The notes beneath the pieces were generated by a model that was not told where the DNA came from, did no database searches, and saw only the letters and a list, made by a program, of their open reading frames with translations. Shown here one piece after another: positions 30,314-39,097 of a stretch of 64,000 bases of DNA. The position numbers were made by a program, and so were the translations under genes. The DNA comes from Microbacterium psychrotolerans. GTDB taxonomy: Bacteria > Actinomycetota > Actinomycetes > Actinomycetales > Microbacteriaceae. The stretch is taken from contig NZ_JAVFWO010000001.1 of assembly GCF_031085295.1 (NCBI RefSeq), positions 954,400 through 1,018,399 of the forward strand, given 5' to 3'. The stretch's first letter is position 1. Each line of letters opens with the position of its first letter.

Positions 30314-31645
30314 GCGGGTCCGGGACCAGGGGAGTGCCGCCTCCGGCCGCTCGCGCGCGAGGTCGGCGGGGGTGATGAGCATCTCGCGCGCCCAGGTGAC
30401 GACGAGCCAGGCCGGCAGCACGATGATGCACAGCATCGGCAGCACCGTGATGTCGCCGACCATCGCGACGGCGACGAAGAGCGCCACCCACCCGTCGCGG
30501 GCGATGGCCAGCACGAGGCCGAGCACCCCGCAGGCGACCGCGAGCGACAGTGGCAAGCCAGGGAGCAGCGCGCCCCCCAGCAACCCGGCTGCGACCCCGA
30601 GGAACACCGCCGGGAAGATCCGGCCCCCGCGGAAGCCCGCTGACGCGGCGACCACGAGAGCCGCCATCTTGATGAGCAGGATCAGCGCCAGCTGACCGGG
30701 AGGATACGCGTCGGGGTCGGCGAGGAGCTCGCCGCTCTGCTCGAGACCCTTGAACAGCGTGATCGGCCCGCCGACCATGCCGAGCAGTCCCAGCACGACC
30801 CCGCCGAGGGCGATGTAGAGCAGCGGATGCCGCAGTGCGTGGAACGCGCGATGCACGAGCGGGAAGAGGTAGATGCCGACGAGCCCGAAGGCCGCAGCCG
30901 CGCAGGCGACGATCGCACCGAGGAGCAGGTCGAAGGCCTGCGGCGTCCCGTAGGCCGGGAGCGGCGCCGTCGCACCGAATCCGCCGCCGAGGAGGAACGT
31001 CGTCACCGATCCGGCACCGGCCGCGACGAGCGGGAGGAACAGCTTGTCCCAGAGCGAACCGCCCATCTTGAACTCGCCGACCATTCCGGTGAAGACGAGC
31101 GCCGCGGCGACGGGGGTGCCGAACAGCGCACCGATCGTCGCCGAGATCGCCAGAGCGCCGACGAGCTGCGGCGGCACCGCCTTGGCGATGCGAGCGACGA
31201 GCGCGATCGCGAGCGAGACATTGACCGCGATGATGGGGTTCTCGGGGCCGAGGCTCACCCCGCCGGCGAGGCTGAGGAGCACGACGACGAACAGACCGGG
31301 CAGCACCCACAGCGGCAGCGGTGCGGCCGCGAGCTCGGTCGTCGCCGAGTCGGGACCGGCGTGACCGGGAACGAGCCACACCACGAGTCCGACGGCGATG
31401 CCGGTCGCGGTGAGAACCGTGAAGATCCACCACGGCGAGTCGGACGGGATGCCGAGCGCCTTCGGCATGCTCGTCCACAGCACGTCGTCGAGCTGCCCGG
31501 CGATGAGATCGAGCACGCGGAGCGTCAGCGCCGACAGCACGCCGATGAGGATCGCGGGGATCGACAGCAGCACCAGGCGTCGGACGGTGAGCTGCGGACC
31601 AGGTGAGGTGGCCGGTGCGGGCGAGGCGGCGATGGGGCCGGGCAT
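30302..31645 (-). CDS. ClC-type ion channel/transporter
   Basis: Membrane protein of 447 residues in the voltage-gated chloride channel family. GGVSLGPENPIIAVNVSLAI corresponds to the GKxGPxxH/GxEGP selectivity region, with Asn where many exchangers have Gly, and SAGFRGGRIFPAVFLGVA is the GGxFxP helix-start motif. The gating Glu is retained in GPENP. Likely anion channel or exchanger. TATCGT lies six bases before ATG 31645, so the transcript is leaderless. Overlaps the convergent DUF998 gene by 12 bases. Confidence 0.85.
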   Translation of the reverse strand: MPGPIAASPAPATSPGPQLTVRRLVLLSIPAILIGVLSALTLRVLDLIAGQLDDVLWTSMPKALGIPSDSPWWIFTVLTATGIAVGLVVWLVPGHAGPDSATTELAAAPLPLWVLPGLFVVVLLSLAGGVSLGPENPIIAVNVSLAIALVARIAKAVPPQLVGALAISATIGALFGTPVAAALVFTGMVGEFKMGGSLWDKLFLPLVAAGAGSVTTFLLGGGFGATAPLPAYGTPQAFDLLLGAIVACAAAAFGLVGIYLFPLVHRAFHALRHPLLYIALGGVVLGLLGMVGGPITLFKGLEQSGELLADPDAYPPGQLALILLIKMAALVVAASAGFRGGRIFPAVFLGVAAGLLGGALLPGLPLSLAVACGVLGLVLAIARDGWVALFVAVAMVGDITVLPMLCIIVLPAWLVVTWAREMLITPADLARERPEAALPWSRTRSAG

Positions 31646-31742
31646 GGGCACACGATATCGGTCGCAGCACGGGGACGTGGGCGGCGCTCGGCGCGATCTC
31701 GCGCGGCGGCGGGCGCGCCGGGGTGCCGGCAGGAGACATCCG

Positions 31743-32612
31743 GTGCACAATTCGCATGTGGAGGAGACCGCCTGGCACAAGCGCACCGAGGTGCCGCTCA
31801 TGATCGCCTCGTTTGCGTACCTCGTCGCGTACTCCTGGCGCGTCATCGCCGACCTGCACGGTCCGGGCCGGGTGATCGCGTCGACGGTGATCCTCGTGAC
31901 CTGGGCCATGTTCATCGCGGACTACATCGTGCGCCTGTCGCTCGCCACCAACAGGAGATGGTGGTTCCGCCATCACCTGTCGGCGCTGACGTTCGCGCTG
32001 ATCCCCGTCCTGCGCCTCGTCCGGCTGCTGCGCTTCATGACCCGGCTGCCCGGGATGAAGACGACCGCGGGCGGCGTGTTGCGCACGCAGATCCTCGTGT
32101 ACGGCGCCGGCGCCTCCGTCATCCTGATCTACATCGCCTCGCTCGCGGTGCTCGAAGCCGAGCGTCACGCTCCCGATGCGAACATCACGACCTTCGGCAT
32201 CGCGCTGTGGTGGTCGTGCGTGACCGTCACGACGACGGGCTACGGCGACTACGTGCCCATGACGGATGCCGGCCGCTGGGTCGCCGTGGGGCTCATGCTC
32301 GGAGGGGTGGCGCTGGCCGGCGTGATCACTGCGACCCTGGCCTCCTGGGTGCTCGAGCGCGCGTCGCGCGAACACGACGATCAGGAGCCCGCGACCCGTG
32401 CCCAGGTGCGGGCGCTGATGGAGAAGATCGACGCGCTGACCGCGCAGAGTGCGGGCGGCGGTGGCGCACACGGTGCGGGCGGCAGTGGCGGTGGTGCGCA
32501 CGGTGGGGGCGGGAGCGGCGCGGGTGCAGGCGCCGGCAACGGTGGCGCGAACGGTGGCCACGACGAGCACGGTTCGCTCGGCGACGGTGGAGACGAACGT
32601 CCCGGTGGCTGA
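31743..32612 (+). CDS. Potassium channel (two-pore-helix / Kv-like)
   Basis: Membrane protein of 289 residues with a voltage-sensor-like N-terminal block: four hydrophobic segments, with LIPVLRLVRLLRFMTRLPGM as an Arg-spaced S4-like helix. The pore helix and selectivity filter TVTTTGYGDYVP follow, then the inner helix. The cytoplasmic tail ends in a Gly/Ser/His-rich stretch of about 50 residues. GTG 31743 has AGGAGA six bases upstream; a GTG at 31758 is the alternative. Divergent from the ClC gene, about 98 bases apart. Ends at a perfect bidirectional hairpin. Confidence 0.88.
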   Translation: MHNSHVEETAWHKRTEVPLMIASFAYLVAYSWRVIADLHGPGRVIASTVILVTWAMFIADYIVRLSLATNRRWWFRHHLSALTFALIPVLRLVRLLRFMTRLPGMKTTAGGVLRTQILVYGAGASVILIYIASLAVLEAERHAPDANITTFGIALWWSCVTVTTTGYGDYVPMTDAGRWVAVGLMLGGVALAGVITATLASWVLERASREHDDQEPATRAQVRALMEKIDALTAQSAGGGGAHGAGGSGGGAHGGGGSGAGAGAGNGGANGGHDEHGSLGDGGDERPGG

Positions 32613-32625
32613 TCGCGGAGAGCGA

Positions 32626-32667
32626 CATGAAGAGGGCCGCGTCCGGATGGACGCGGCCCTCTTCATG
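32626..32667. terminator. Bidirectional terminator, 19-bp perfect stem
   Basis: Left arm 32626-32644 and right arm 32649-32667 are perfectly complementary over 19 bases with a GGAT loop, between the convergent K+ channel and SHOCT genes. Confidence 0.85.
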
Positions 32668-32676
32668 AAGCAGTGC

Positions 32677-33012
32677 TCAGGACAGCAGCTTCGCCTTCGC
32701 TGCGGCGAACTCCTCGTCGGAGAGGATGCCCTGCGCGTGCAGCTGCGCGAGCTGCGTGATCTTCGCCATCATGTCGTCGGCGGCCGGTGCAGCCGGAGCC
32801 GCCTGCGCGTTGGCGACGGCCTGGGCGGCGGCGGCATCCATCGCGGCCTGCTGCTGCTGGGCCTCGTACGCCTGCTCCTGGGCCTGATCGTTGTACTTCG
32901 CCTGCTGGTGCCGCGCGACGCTGCCCGAGACGGCGGTGGCGGTGCCGGCGACGACGGCGGTCCGGGCGGCCATTCCGATGAGACCGGGCCGACCCATTCT
33001 TCTCAGTGGCAT
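32677..33012 (-). CDS. SHOCT-domain protein, Ala/Gln-rich
   Basis: Small protein of 111 residues. The N-terminus (RMGRPGLIGMAARTAVVAGT) is basic then hydrophobic and may be a membrane or signal-like helix. The middle is Gln/Ala-rich (EQAYEAQQQQAAMDAAAAQA). The C-terminus ITQLAQLHAQGILSDEEFAA followed by KAKLL is a SHOCT domain, a short helical module often found at protein ends. AAGGAGGAAG precedes the ATG at 33012. Last gene of a three-gene leftward cassette with a DUF6325-like protein and another SHOCT protein. Confidence 0.8.
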   Translation of the reverse strand: MPLRRMGRPGLIGMAARTAVVAGTATAVSGSVARHQQAKYNDQAQEQAYEAQQQQAAMDAAAAQAVANAQAAPAAPAADDMMAKITQLAQLHAQGILSDEEFAAAKAKLLS

Positions 33013-33023
33013 GTCTTCCTCCT

Positions 33024-33440
33024 TCAGTCGGCGTTCTCGGCGAGGAACGCGTTCACGATCGGTGCGGGGATCCCCTCGCGTGCGATGACGGCGCCGCCGG
33101 CGTCGTAGAGCGCAGACGCGAACGCCTTCGCCCACAGCAGCTCGACCACGAGGATCGCCGCGGACGAACCGGGCTCGAGGTTCTCCGCGAGGTAGAGGAT
33201 GTCGTCCTGGCCCGCGAGTCCCGCCAGATCGAGCGACGGTGCACCGTCGTCGATCGTGTCGGAGAGCTCGAGGACCTCGAGCTCACCCTCCGGCGAGCGC
33301 CGCGCGAAGACGAGGTCGAGCACGTTGACCGTGCCCGAGGCGACGAGGTCGTCGATCGCCTGGAGCACTGCCGGACCGGGCCGGTCGCCCTCGAACGCGA
33401 TCGCGTAGAACTCGATGGGGCCGTAATCGAAGGTCGTCAT
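33024..33440 (-). CDS. DUF6325-like small protein
   Basis: Acidic soluble protein of 138 residues. FGPIEFYAI-like start (DYGPIEFYAIAFEGDRPGPA), a VLDLVFARRSPEGELEVLEL segment and a C-terminal LLWAKAFASALYDAGGAVIA helix match DUF6325 proteins, related to DUF1269 membrane-associated stress proteins. Function unknown. GGAGAAG lies just before the ATG at 33440. It is 11 bases upstream of the SHOCT gene and 24 bases after the preceding membrane SHOCT gene, so the three are one operon. Confidence 0.75.
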   Translation of the reverse strand: MTTFDYGPIEFYAIAFEGDRPGPAVLQAIDDLVASGTVNVLDLVFARRSPEGELEVLELSDTIDDGAPSLDLAGLAGQDDILYLAENLEPGSSAAILVVELLWAKAFASALYDAGGAVIAREGIPAPIVNAFLAENAD

Positions 33441-33464
33441 GTCTTCTCCTGTCTCGGGTGCCGG

Positions 33465-33851
33465 CTAGACAGCCAGCGCCTTGGCCTTGAGGTGGTCGAA
33501 CTCGGCCTGGGTGATCGCACCGGAGTCGAGGAGGGTCTTCGCCTTGGCGATGTCGTCTGCGGCACTCGCCCCCGAGCCCGCGGTCTGCCGGATGTAGGCA
33601 TCCTGAGCGGAGCGCAGCTCCTGCGCCTGCGCGATCGAGCGCTTCTGCATCCCGTTGCCGCGCGCGATCAGGTACACCAGCGCGGTCAGGAAGGGCACGA
33701 AGATCAGGAAGAGGATCCAGACGGCCTTGAGCCAGCCGTTCAGTTTGTCGTCGCGGAACAGGTCGCCGATGATCGAGAAGATCACCATCAGGTACGCGAC
33801 GAACACGAAGATCCAGAACATCCAGGCGATGAAATCCCAGAAGCCGCCCAT
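33465..33851 (-). CDS. PLDc_N-like membrane protein with SHOCT tail
   Basis: Protein of 128 residues. Two transmembrane helices (about 5-30 and 40-63) are separated by DLFRDDKLNGWLKAVW, the PLDc_N pattern also found at the start of cardiolipin synthases. A cytoplasmic tail then ends in a SHOCT domain, IAKAKTLLDSGAITQAEFDH. First gene of the SHOCT/DUF6325/SHOCT cassette. Likely envelope or stress related; no catalytic residues are visible. Confidence 0.78.
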   Translation of the reverse strand: MGGFWDFIAWMFWIFVFVAYLMVIFSIIGDLFRDDKLNGWLKAVWILFLIFVPFLTALVYLIARGNGMQKRSIAQAQELRSAQDAYIRQTAGSGASAADDIAKAKTLLDSGAITQAEFDHLKAKALAV

Positions 33852-33999
33852 GGATACCAGCTTTCTCGACGGGGTCGACCCGTCGCTGTGCGGTTGTAGA
33901 CACCGCGTCCCTCGCGGTGCTCTGGATCGGAGACTACCGCCAAACACGCCGGATCGGCATGACCGATTTTCGAAGCTTTCCTGACCGCTTAGCGGCATC

Positions 34000-35136
34000 A
34001 TGTTCCCCATGACCGATGAACCTGAGGGCTCCGCCACCGACGTGGTGCCTGCGGTCGTCGCAGAGCGCCCGCGGCGCTTCGCCAGCGTCCTCGCCGCGCT
34101 CGATCACCCGCTGGGGACGGGGTTCCTCGTGACGATCGGCGTGCTCGCCGCGCTCGTGCTCGGATCGGCGATCGGCTCGATCTCGACGATCCTCGTCTAC
34201 ATCGTGCTGGCGATGTTCCTCGCACTCGGGCTCGACCCGATCGTGCGCATGCTCGAGCGTCACAGGGTCAAGCGCGGCGCCGGCATCGCCATCGTGTTCT
34301 GCGGATTCGCGCTCGTGGCGGTCGCGTTCTTCGTCTTCGTGCTGCCGCCCGTCATCGCCCAGATCGTGCAGCTGGTGGAGGCGATTCCCGAAGGCGTGGA
34401 GAACATCCCACAGTCGGAGTGGTTCGCGCAGCTCACCCCCGACGCTCAGGCGGCGATCATCGCGGGCATGGATCAGCTCGCCGACTGGATCTCGACGCCG
34501 TCGACCATCGCGATGCTCGGCGGGGGCGTGCTGGCGGTGGGTGTGGGCTTCGTCGCCGGGATCTCTGCGAGCTTCATCGTCATCGCCCTCACCCTCTACT
34601 TCCTCGCCTCGCTCTCGGCGGCGAAGCAGGCGCTCTACGCGCTCGCTCCGGCGCACAGCCGCGTTCGCCTGGAGGACCTCACGGAGCGCATCACCGGCTC
34701 CGTGGGCAGCGCGCTGATCGGCTCGGTGATCCTCTCGTCCCTCAACGCCGCGGCCGTCTTCATCCTGCATGTGGCGATCGGACTGCCATTTCCGGCGCTC
34801 ATGGCCGTGATCGCGTTCGTGATCACGCTCATCCCGCTGTTCGGGTCGGTGATCTTCTGGATCTTCGCCTCGATCGTCGCGCTGTTCAGCAGCCCGACCC
34901 AGGCCCTCATCTTCTTCATCGCCTACCTGATCTACATCCAGCTCGAGTCTTACGTCATCAGCCCCCGCGTGATGAACAAGGCGATCGCGATCCCCGCCGC
35001 CCTGGTGCTGATCGGGGCCCTGGCCGGCGGAGCGCTGGCGGGCGTCGTCGGAGTCCTCGTCGCGCTGCCGGTGATGGCGTCGATCCTGCTGATCATCCGC
35101 GAGGTCGTCGTCCCCCGCCAGAACCTCAAGGTCTGA
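34000..35136 (+). CDS. AI-2E family transporter (second copy)
   Basis: Membrane protein of about 378 residues, same family as the protein at 28.1 kb. It has paired N-terminal helices, an amphipathic central region (VEAIPEGVENIPQSEWFAQL), and the conserved LIPLFGSVIFWIFASIVALF and LIYIQLESYVISPRVMNKAI motifs. Substrate unknown. Start is uncertain: ATG 34000 (TAGCGG just upstream) or ATG 34009. No good ribosome site precedes either. Ends just before a GGATGCC/GGCATCC hairpin. Confidence 0.85.
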   Translation: MFPMTDEPEGSATDVVPAVVAERPRRFASVLAALDHPLGTGFLVTIGVLAALVLGSAIGSISTILVYIVLAMFLALGLDPIVRMLERHRVKRGAGIAIVFCGFALVAVAFFVFVLPPVIAQIVQLVEAIPEGVENIPQSEWFAQLTPDAQAAIIAGMDQLADWISTPSTIAMLGGGVLAVGVGFVAGISASFIVIALTLYFLASLSAAKQALYALAPAHSRVRLEDLTERITGSVGSALIGSVILSSLNAAAVFILHVAIGLPFPALMAVIAFVITLIPLFGSVIFWIFASIVALFSSPTQALIFFIAYLIYIQLESYVISPRVMNKAIAIPAALVLIGALAGGALAGVVGVLVALPVMASILLIIREVVVPRQNLKV

Positions 35137-35147
35137 CGCGACGAGAG

Positions 35148-35174
35148 ACGGATGCCGCGGCCCGCGGCATCCGT
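35148..35174. terminator. GGATGCC-type terminator hairpin
   Basis: ACGGATGCCG (35148-35157) pairs with CGGCATCCGT (35165-35174), 12 bases after the AI-2E stop. The 178 bases from here to the next gene hold no recognisable feature. Confidence 0.7.
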
Positions 35175-35352
35175 GCCCCTTCGGCCTGCACGCAGCCCCC
35201 GGCGCGGCGACGGTTCTCGCCGCGGTTGGGCCGCGGTCGGCGAGGCAGGGGATTCCCAGTGAAACGCAGGACGCCGCCCTGGGTCTCGACGATGATCCCT
35301 CGTCTCGTCGCCAGGCCGATCGCGGTCTCGGCGCCAGAGCTGGGGGAGCGCG

Positions 35353-36321
35353 CTAGAAGGACCGCGCCTTGGACTTGGCGAACGACCTCGGGTTATGGGC
35401 CAGCGTACTCAGGTACCAGGGCTGGCGGGGGTGCACAGGTGCCAGACCGGCGTCGCGCAGCTTCAGATCGAGCGGTTCGAATCTCATGGTGTCGCTCCAG
35501 TCCCAGCGGGCGAAGCCGCCCTCGTGGCGCCGAAGACGGTCTTCCCGCTTCTTCTCGCGGATGAAGTGGGCTTTCATCGCCTGGGGGTCGCTGGCGTCGT
35601 ACTTTCCGTAGCCGTCGGATTCGCCGATGATGCGCAGTCGACGCCAGTAGAAGTCGGAGCGGTCGGTCGCGCCTTCGTACGAGAATTCGCTCTGCAGCTC
35701 TGGTTCCTCGAAACCCAGCCACTCGATGACCGCCCTGCTCACAGCCTCTCCCGCCGACTCGGAGTCAGCAGTGGCACGCGCCTGCACCCAGTCGAGCTGT
35801 CGGACGCCTCGCCGGTTCGACTGCGCACGACCGCGTTCGCTGATATCGAGCGCAACGCCGTCCGCCCGGAGGATGCGGGCGGCCGCGTCCGCCACGGCGA
35901 GAGCAAAGGCGGGAGGAAGCGCACGAGCAAGATCGACCGCCGTATCGGCGACCGAGGTCGCGCCCAGACCGCCGGCGTCCGACAGTTCGCGGGCATCCGC
36001 GTAGCCATGAACGATCACGTCGCCTTCGCGCCACGAACGGCCATCAGAGCTCAGCACGTGGATGTGCGTCGGCTCGCCGAAGACAGGCAGCCCTTGCAGC
36101 ACGGCTGCCGACTCGAGGCAGAACACCGGTGCCTTCCAGGTATGGGCCACGGCGAGCACGCGCACCCGATATTGCTCCCAGGGTCGCAGGCCCGCCCACA
36201 CGTCCTTGCGGATGTACACACCCGGGCGGATGCGATGCAGTCGTCCGTCGCGATCCCGTCGCGCGATGTCGAACGGCAGCCCGCGGCCGAACAGGAGAGT
36301 GGTGGGAAGGTCGGCTGTCAC
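35353..36321 (-). CDS. AbiEi/DUF559-like protein (predicted endonuclease-fold)
   Basis: Protein of about 322 residues. The N-terminal third (LPFDIARRDRDGRLHRIRPG followed by VYIRKDV) resembles the winged-helix AbiEi antitoxin-type domain found in many actinobacterial proteins. The C-terminal region SDFYWRRLRIIGESDGYGKY followed by REKKREDRLR resembles the core of DUF559/Vsr-like nucleases. No toxin partner is adjacent, so this is likely a solitary protein and not a toxin-antitoxin pair. GTG 36321 is the only start at the natural N-terminus. Function unproven. Confidence 0.6.
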   Translation of the reverse strand: MTADLPTTLLFGRGLPFDIARRDRDGRLHRIRPGVYIRKDVWAGLRPWEQYRVRVLAVAHTWKAPVFCLESAAVLQGLPVFGEPTHIHVLSSDGRSWREGDVIVHGYADARELSDAGGLGATSVADTAVDLARALPPAFALAVADAAARILRADGVALDISERGRAQSNRRGVRQLDWVQARATADSESAGEAVSRAVIEWLGFEEPELQSEFSYEGATDRSDFYWRRLRIIGESDGYGKYDASDPQAMKAHFIREKKREDRLRRHEGGFARWDWSDTMRFEPLDLKLRDAGLAPVHPRQPWYLSTLAHNPRSFAKSKARSF

Positions 36322-36444
36322 CAGCTCAGCCTGCGGTCTTACGCGTCCCAGCCCACGGCTGATCGCGGTCGGTGGTGGACAACATGCGCCGCATCGGCGT
36401 CTCGTCGCGGCCGGGGAGGAGGCGAGCCTCTTCGAGGCAGGAAG

Positions 36445-36487
36445 TTTCCGCCGAGACCAGGGGCGTCGCCCCCTGTTTCGGCGGGAA
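36445..36487. terminator. Hairpin downstream of cls
   Basis: TTTCCGCCGAGACC at 36445-36458 pairs imperfectly with TGTTTCGGCGGGAA at 36474-36487, around an inner CAGGGGCG/GCCCCCTG stem. It lies just past the cls stop on the minus strand. Confidence 0.6.
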
Positions 36488-36530
36488 TCCCCTGGCTCGG
36501 CAAGGGAACCTTCACCTTCGCCCGGGTGGG

Positions 36531-38006
36531 TCAGTTGAGGGCGGAGGTGAGGCGCATCAGGCCGTCGAGGAACGTGGCCTTCGCGGGCTCGCGGCGCCAC
36601 TCCTCCAGCGTGAGCTCGCGGCCGGCGTCGCGGTAGCCCTGCTCGACCTCGCGCATGCCGGCGACGAAGGACGCGCCGCGTACCAGGAGCGAGACCTCGC
36701 TGTTGAGGCTGAACGAGCGGATGTCCATGTTGCTCGAGCCGATCACGGCGATGTCGTCGTCGATGGAGAAGTGCTTCGAGTGCAGGATGAACGGCGCGGG
36801 GTAGAGGAAGATCCGCACACCCGCTTCGAGGAGGGCGGTGTAATACGACCTTTGTGCGTGCCACACCATGAACTGGTCGCCGATCTCGGAGACGAAAAGC
36901 TGCACCTCGATCCCCCGCTGGCACGCCGTCGTGATCGCGTAGACCATCGCCTCGTCCGGCACGAAGTACGGGCTCGTCAGGATGACCTTCTCGGTCGCGC
37001 CGTAGATCAGCGACAGGAAGAGGCGCAGGTTGTTCTCGGTGTCGTAGCCGGGGCCGCTCGGCACGACCTGGCACTGCAGCGCGTCGGGCGCGGTCGAGAC
37101 CGGGAGCTCGGCCGCCGGCACCTGGGCGGTCTGCGAGAGGTCCTCGCCGGTCTCGATGAGCCAGTCCGACAGGAAGACGGTGTTGACGGATGCCACGACC
37201 GGCCCGGTCAAGCGCGTCATGAGCTCCTGCCACTTGAGGCCGCGCTTGATGTTCTTCGGCGAGTCGTATGTGCGGTCGATCAGGTTCTGCGAGCCCATGA
37301 AGCCGACGCGACCGTCGACGACGACGATCTTGCGGTGGTTGCGCAGATCGGGGCGCTGGTACTTGCCCTTGAAGGGCTCGACCGGGAGCATCCACGCCCA
37401 CTTCACGCCGATGCGGTCGAGCTCCGCCAGCATCGCCTTGCAGCCAGGGACCTTCTTGGTCGCGACGTAGTCGGCCAGGAGACGCACTGTGACGCCGCGG
37501 GCGACAGCACGCTCCATGGCCCCGAAGAATCCGCGGGTGGTGTCGTCCCACCCGACGATGAAGAACTCGATGTGCACGAATTCCTTCGCCGTGTCGATCT
37601 CGGCGGTCATCGCGTCGATCGACTCCTGGTAGTGCGGCAGAAGCGTCGCTTCGTTGCCTGATGAGGCGGGAAGGGCGGTGAGCGTCTGGTTCTGCTGCAC
37701 CACGCGCTGGAACCAGCGCGGCCACGAAGCATCCATCTCATCCAGCGCGCCTGCGGCCACCCGGCTGCGGATGATCTCGTCGATGCGCGCCTGTTCTGCG
37801 CGTCTCTTCTGCGGCAGCCGGTAGTTGCCGATGACGAGGTAGAGCACCACGCCGACGCCGGGCAGGACGACGATGAGCAGGATCCACGCCATGGCTGCTG
37901 TGGGCTTGCGCCCGCGCGGGATGACGATGAGCGCGGTGACGACGATCGCGGCGTGCACGAGGACGGCGAGGGTCCAGGACAGGTTGGCGAGGAAGGTGGA
38001 GTCCAC
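36531..38006 (-). CDS. cls: Cardiolipin synthase (phospholipase D type)
   Basis: Membrane enzyme of 491 residues that condenses phosphatidylglycerol molecules to cardiolipin. Two N-terminal helices (about 5-30 and 36-60) with the PLDc_N pattern are followed by two PLD domains with motifs NHRKIVVVDGRVGFMGSQN and LHSKHFSIDDDIAVIGSSN, each with the H-x-K-x4-D catalytic set. GTG 38006 is chosen because CACACT lies exactly six bases upstream, which marks a leaderless transcript and excludes longer in-frame starts. Full family length. Confidence 0.92.
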   Translation of the reverse strand: MDSTFLANLSWTLAVLVHAAIVVTALIVIPRGRKPTAAMAWILLIVVLPGVGVVLYLVIGNYRLPQKRRAEQARIDEIIRSRVAAGALDEMDASWPRWFQRVVQQNQTLTALPASSGNEATLLPHYQESIDAMTAEIDTAKEFVHIEFFIVGWDDTTRGFFGAMERAVARGVTVRLLADYVATKKVPGCKAMLAELDRIGVKWAWMLPVEPFKGKYQRPDLRNHRKIVVVDGRVGFMGSQNLIDRTYDSPKNIKRGLKWQELMTRLTGPVVASVNTVFLSDWLIETGEDLSQTAQVPAAELPVSTAPDALQCQVVPSGPGYDTENNLRLFLSLIYGATEKVILTSPYFVPDEAMVYAITTACQRGIEVQLFVSEIGDQFMVWHAQRSYYTALLEAGVRIFLYPAPFILHSKHFSIDDDIAVIGSSNMDIRSFSLNSEVSLLVRGASFVAGMREVEQGYRDAGRELTLEEWRREPAKATFLDGLMRLTSALN

Positions 38007-38152
38007 GTCCGTAGTGTGGCACCCTTCCGCGGCGGGACACAGCAACCGCACACCGTGTGCCGGGGCGTCGGCCGGGGCGTCGACGTCCGACTCGCCGATC
38101 CGGAAGCCGTCCTCAGAGGTGGTCGGCCGGACGCGCTCGATAGAGTCGCCGC

Positions 38153-39088
38153 ATGACCGATCAGCTGCCGTCGTGGCGGGACACGGCAAGCAGAGCGGCG
38201 ATCCTGGACTTCGTCGCCGCCGTGACCGCCGAGGGCGGCCCCGACTTCGTCCCGCCGGACGGGCGCGTTGCGGTGTTCGACAACGACGGGACCCTCTGGA
38301 CCGAGAAGCCCATGCCGACACAGCTGCACTACCTGCTCGAGCAGTGGAAGGCCGCGGCGACCGCCGATCCGACGCTCGCGGATCGTCAGCCTTACAAGGC
38401 CGCGGCTTCGGGCGATCTCGCGTGGCTGGGGCAGGCCGTCGACAAGCACTACCGCGGAGACGACTCCGACCTGGGCCCGCTGATCGCGGCGGTGGCGCAA
38501 TCCAGCGCCGGAGCGAGCGTCGAGGACTACGAGGCATCCGTCGCCGCCTTCTACCGCGATGCGCGGCACCTCTCGCTCGGCCGCTCGTATGCGCACACCG
38601 TGTACCAGCCGATGGTGGAGCTGATCCGCTTCCTCGAGGCGAACGGCTTCAGCGTCTACATCGTGTCGGGCGGCGACCGGGACTTCATGCGCCCGATGAC
38701 GCAGGACTACTACGGCATCCCAGCCGAGCGCGTCGTGGGCACGGGGATGGGCCTCGAGTACGACGCGGACGACAACGTCGTGCGGTACACGCCCCAGCTC
38801 GCGTTCGTCGACGACGGGCCCGAGAAGCCGGTCCGCATCTGGATGCGCGTCGGCCGCCGGCCGATCCTCGCCGCGGGCAACTCGAACGGCGACATCCCGA
38901 TGCTCCGCTTCGCACAGGGCAACCCCCGCAGCCTGAGCGTGCTGATCAACCACGACGACGACACCGGCCGCGGCGATGCGCCGTACGACACGGGGGCGGA
39001 GCAGGCGCTGGCGACGGCATCCGCCCACGGGTTCACGGTCGTGAGCGTGCGCGACGATTGGGCGCAGGTCTTTCCCGCCGACATCTGA
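38153..39088 (+). CDS. HAD-superfamily phosphatase
   Basis: Protein of 311 residues. RVAVFDNDGTLWTEKP holds the nucleophile motif DxDGT (Asp43, Asp45). A helical cap follows, then IVSGGDRDFMRPMT (motif II Ser) and AGNSNGDIPML (motif IV Asp). Resembles phosphoserine-phosphatase-like HAD hydrolases; substrate unknown. TAGAGT sits six bases before ATG 38153 (leaderless). Divergent from cls and convergent with the FGE gene, 9 bases apart. Confidence 0.87.
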   Translation: MTDQLPSWRDTASRAAILDFVAAVTAEGGPDFVPPDGRVAVFDNDGTLWTEKPMPTQLHYLLEQWKAAATADPTLADRQPYKAAASGDLAWLGQAVDKHYRGDDSDLGPLIAAVAQSSAGASVEDYEASVAAFYRDARHLSLGRSYAHTVYQPMVELIRFLEANGFSVYIVSGGDRDFMRPMTQDYYGIPAERVVGTGMGLEYDADDNVVRYTPQLAFVDDGPEKPVRIWMRVGRRPILAAGNSNGDIPMLRFAQGNPRSLSVLINHDDDTGRGDAPYDTGAEQALATASAHGFTVVSVRDDWAQVFPADI

Positions 39089-39097
39089 CGCGACGGG

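Noticed and set aside
35353..36321. Toxin-antitoxin module
   Set aside because: No AbiEii-type nucleotidyltransferase partner is adjacent on either side.
35353..37725. One 790-codon protein joining the AbiEi-like gene with upstream sequence
   Set aside because: The upstream two-thirds is a shadow frame of cls; the AbiEi-like protein begins at its own GTG after a terminator-like hairpin.
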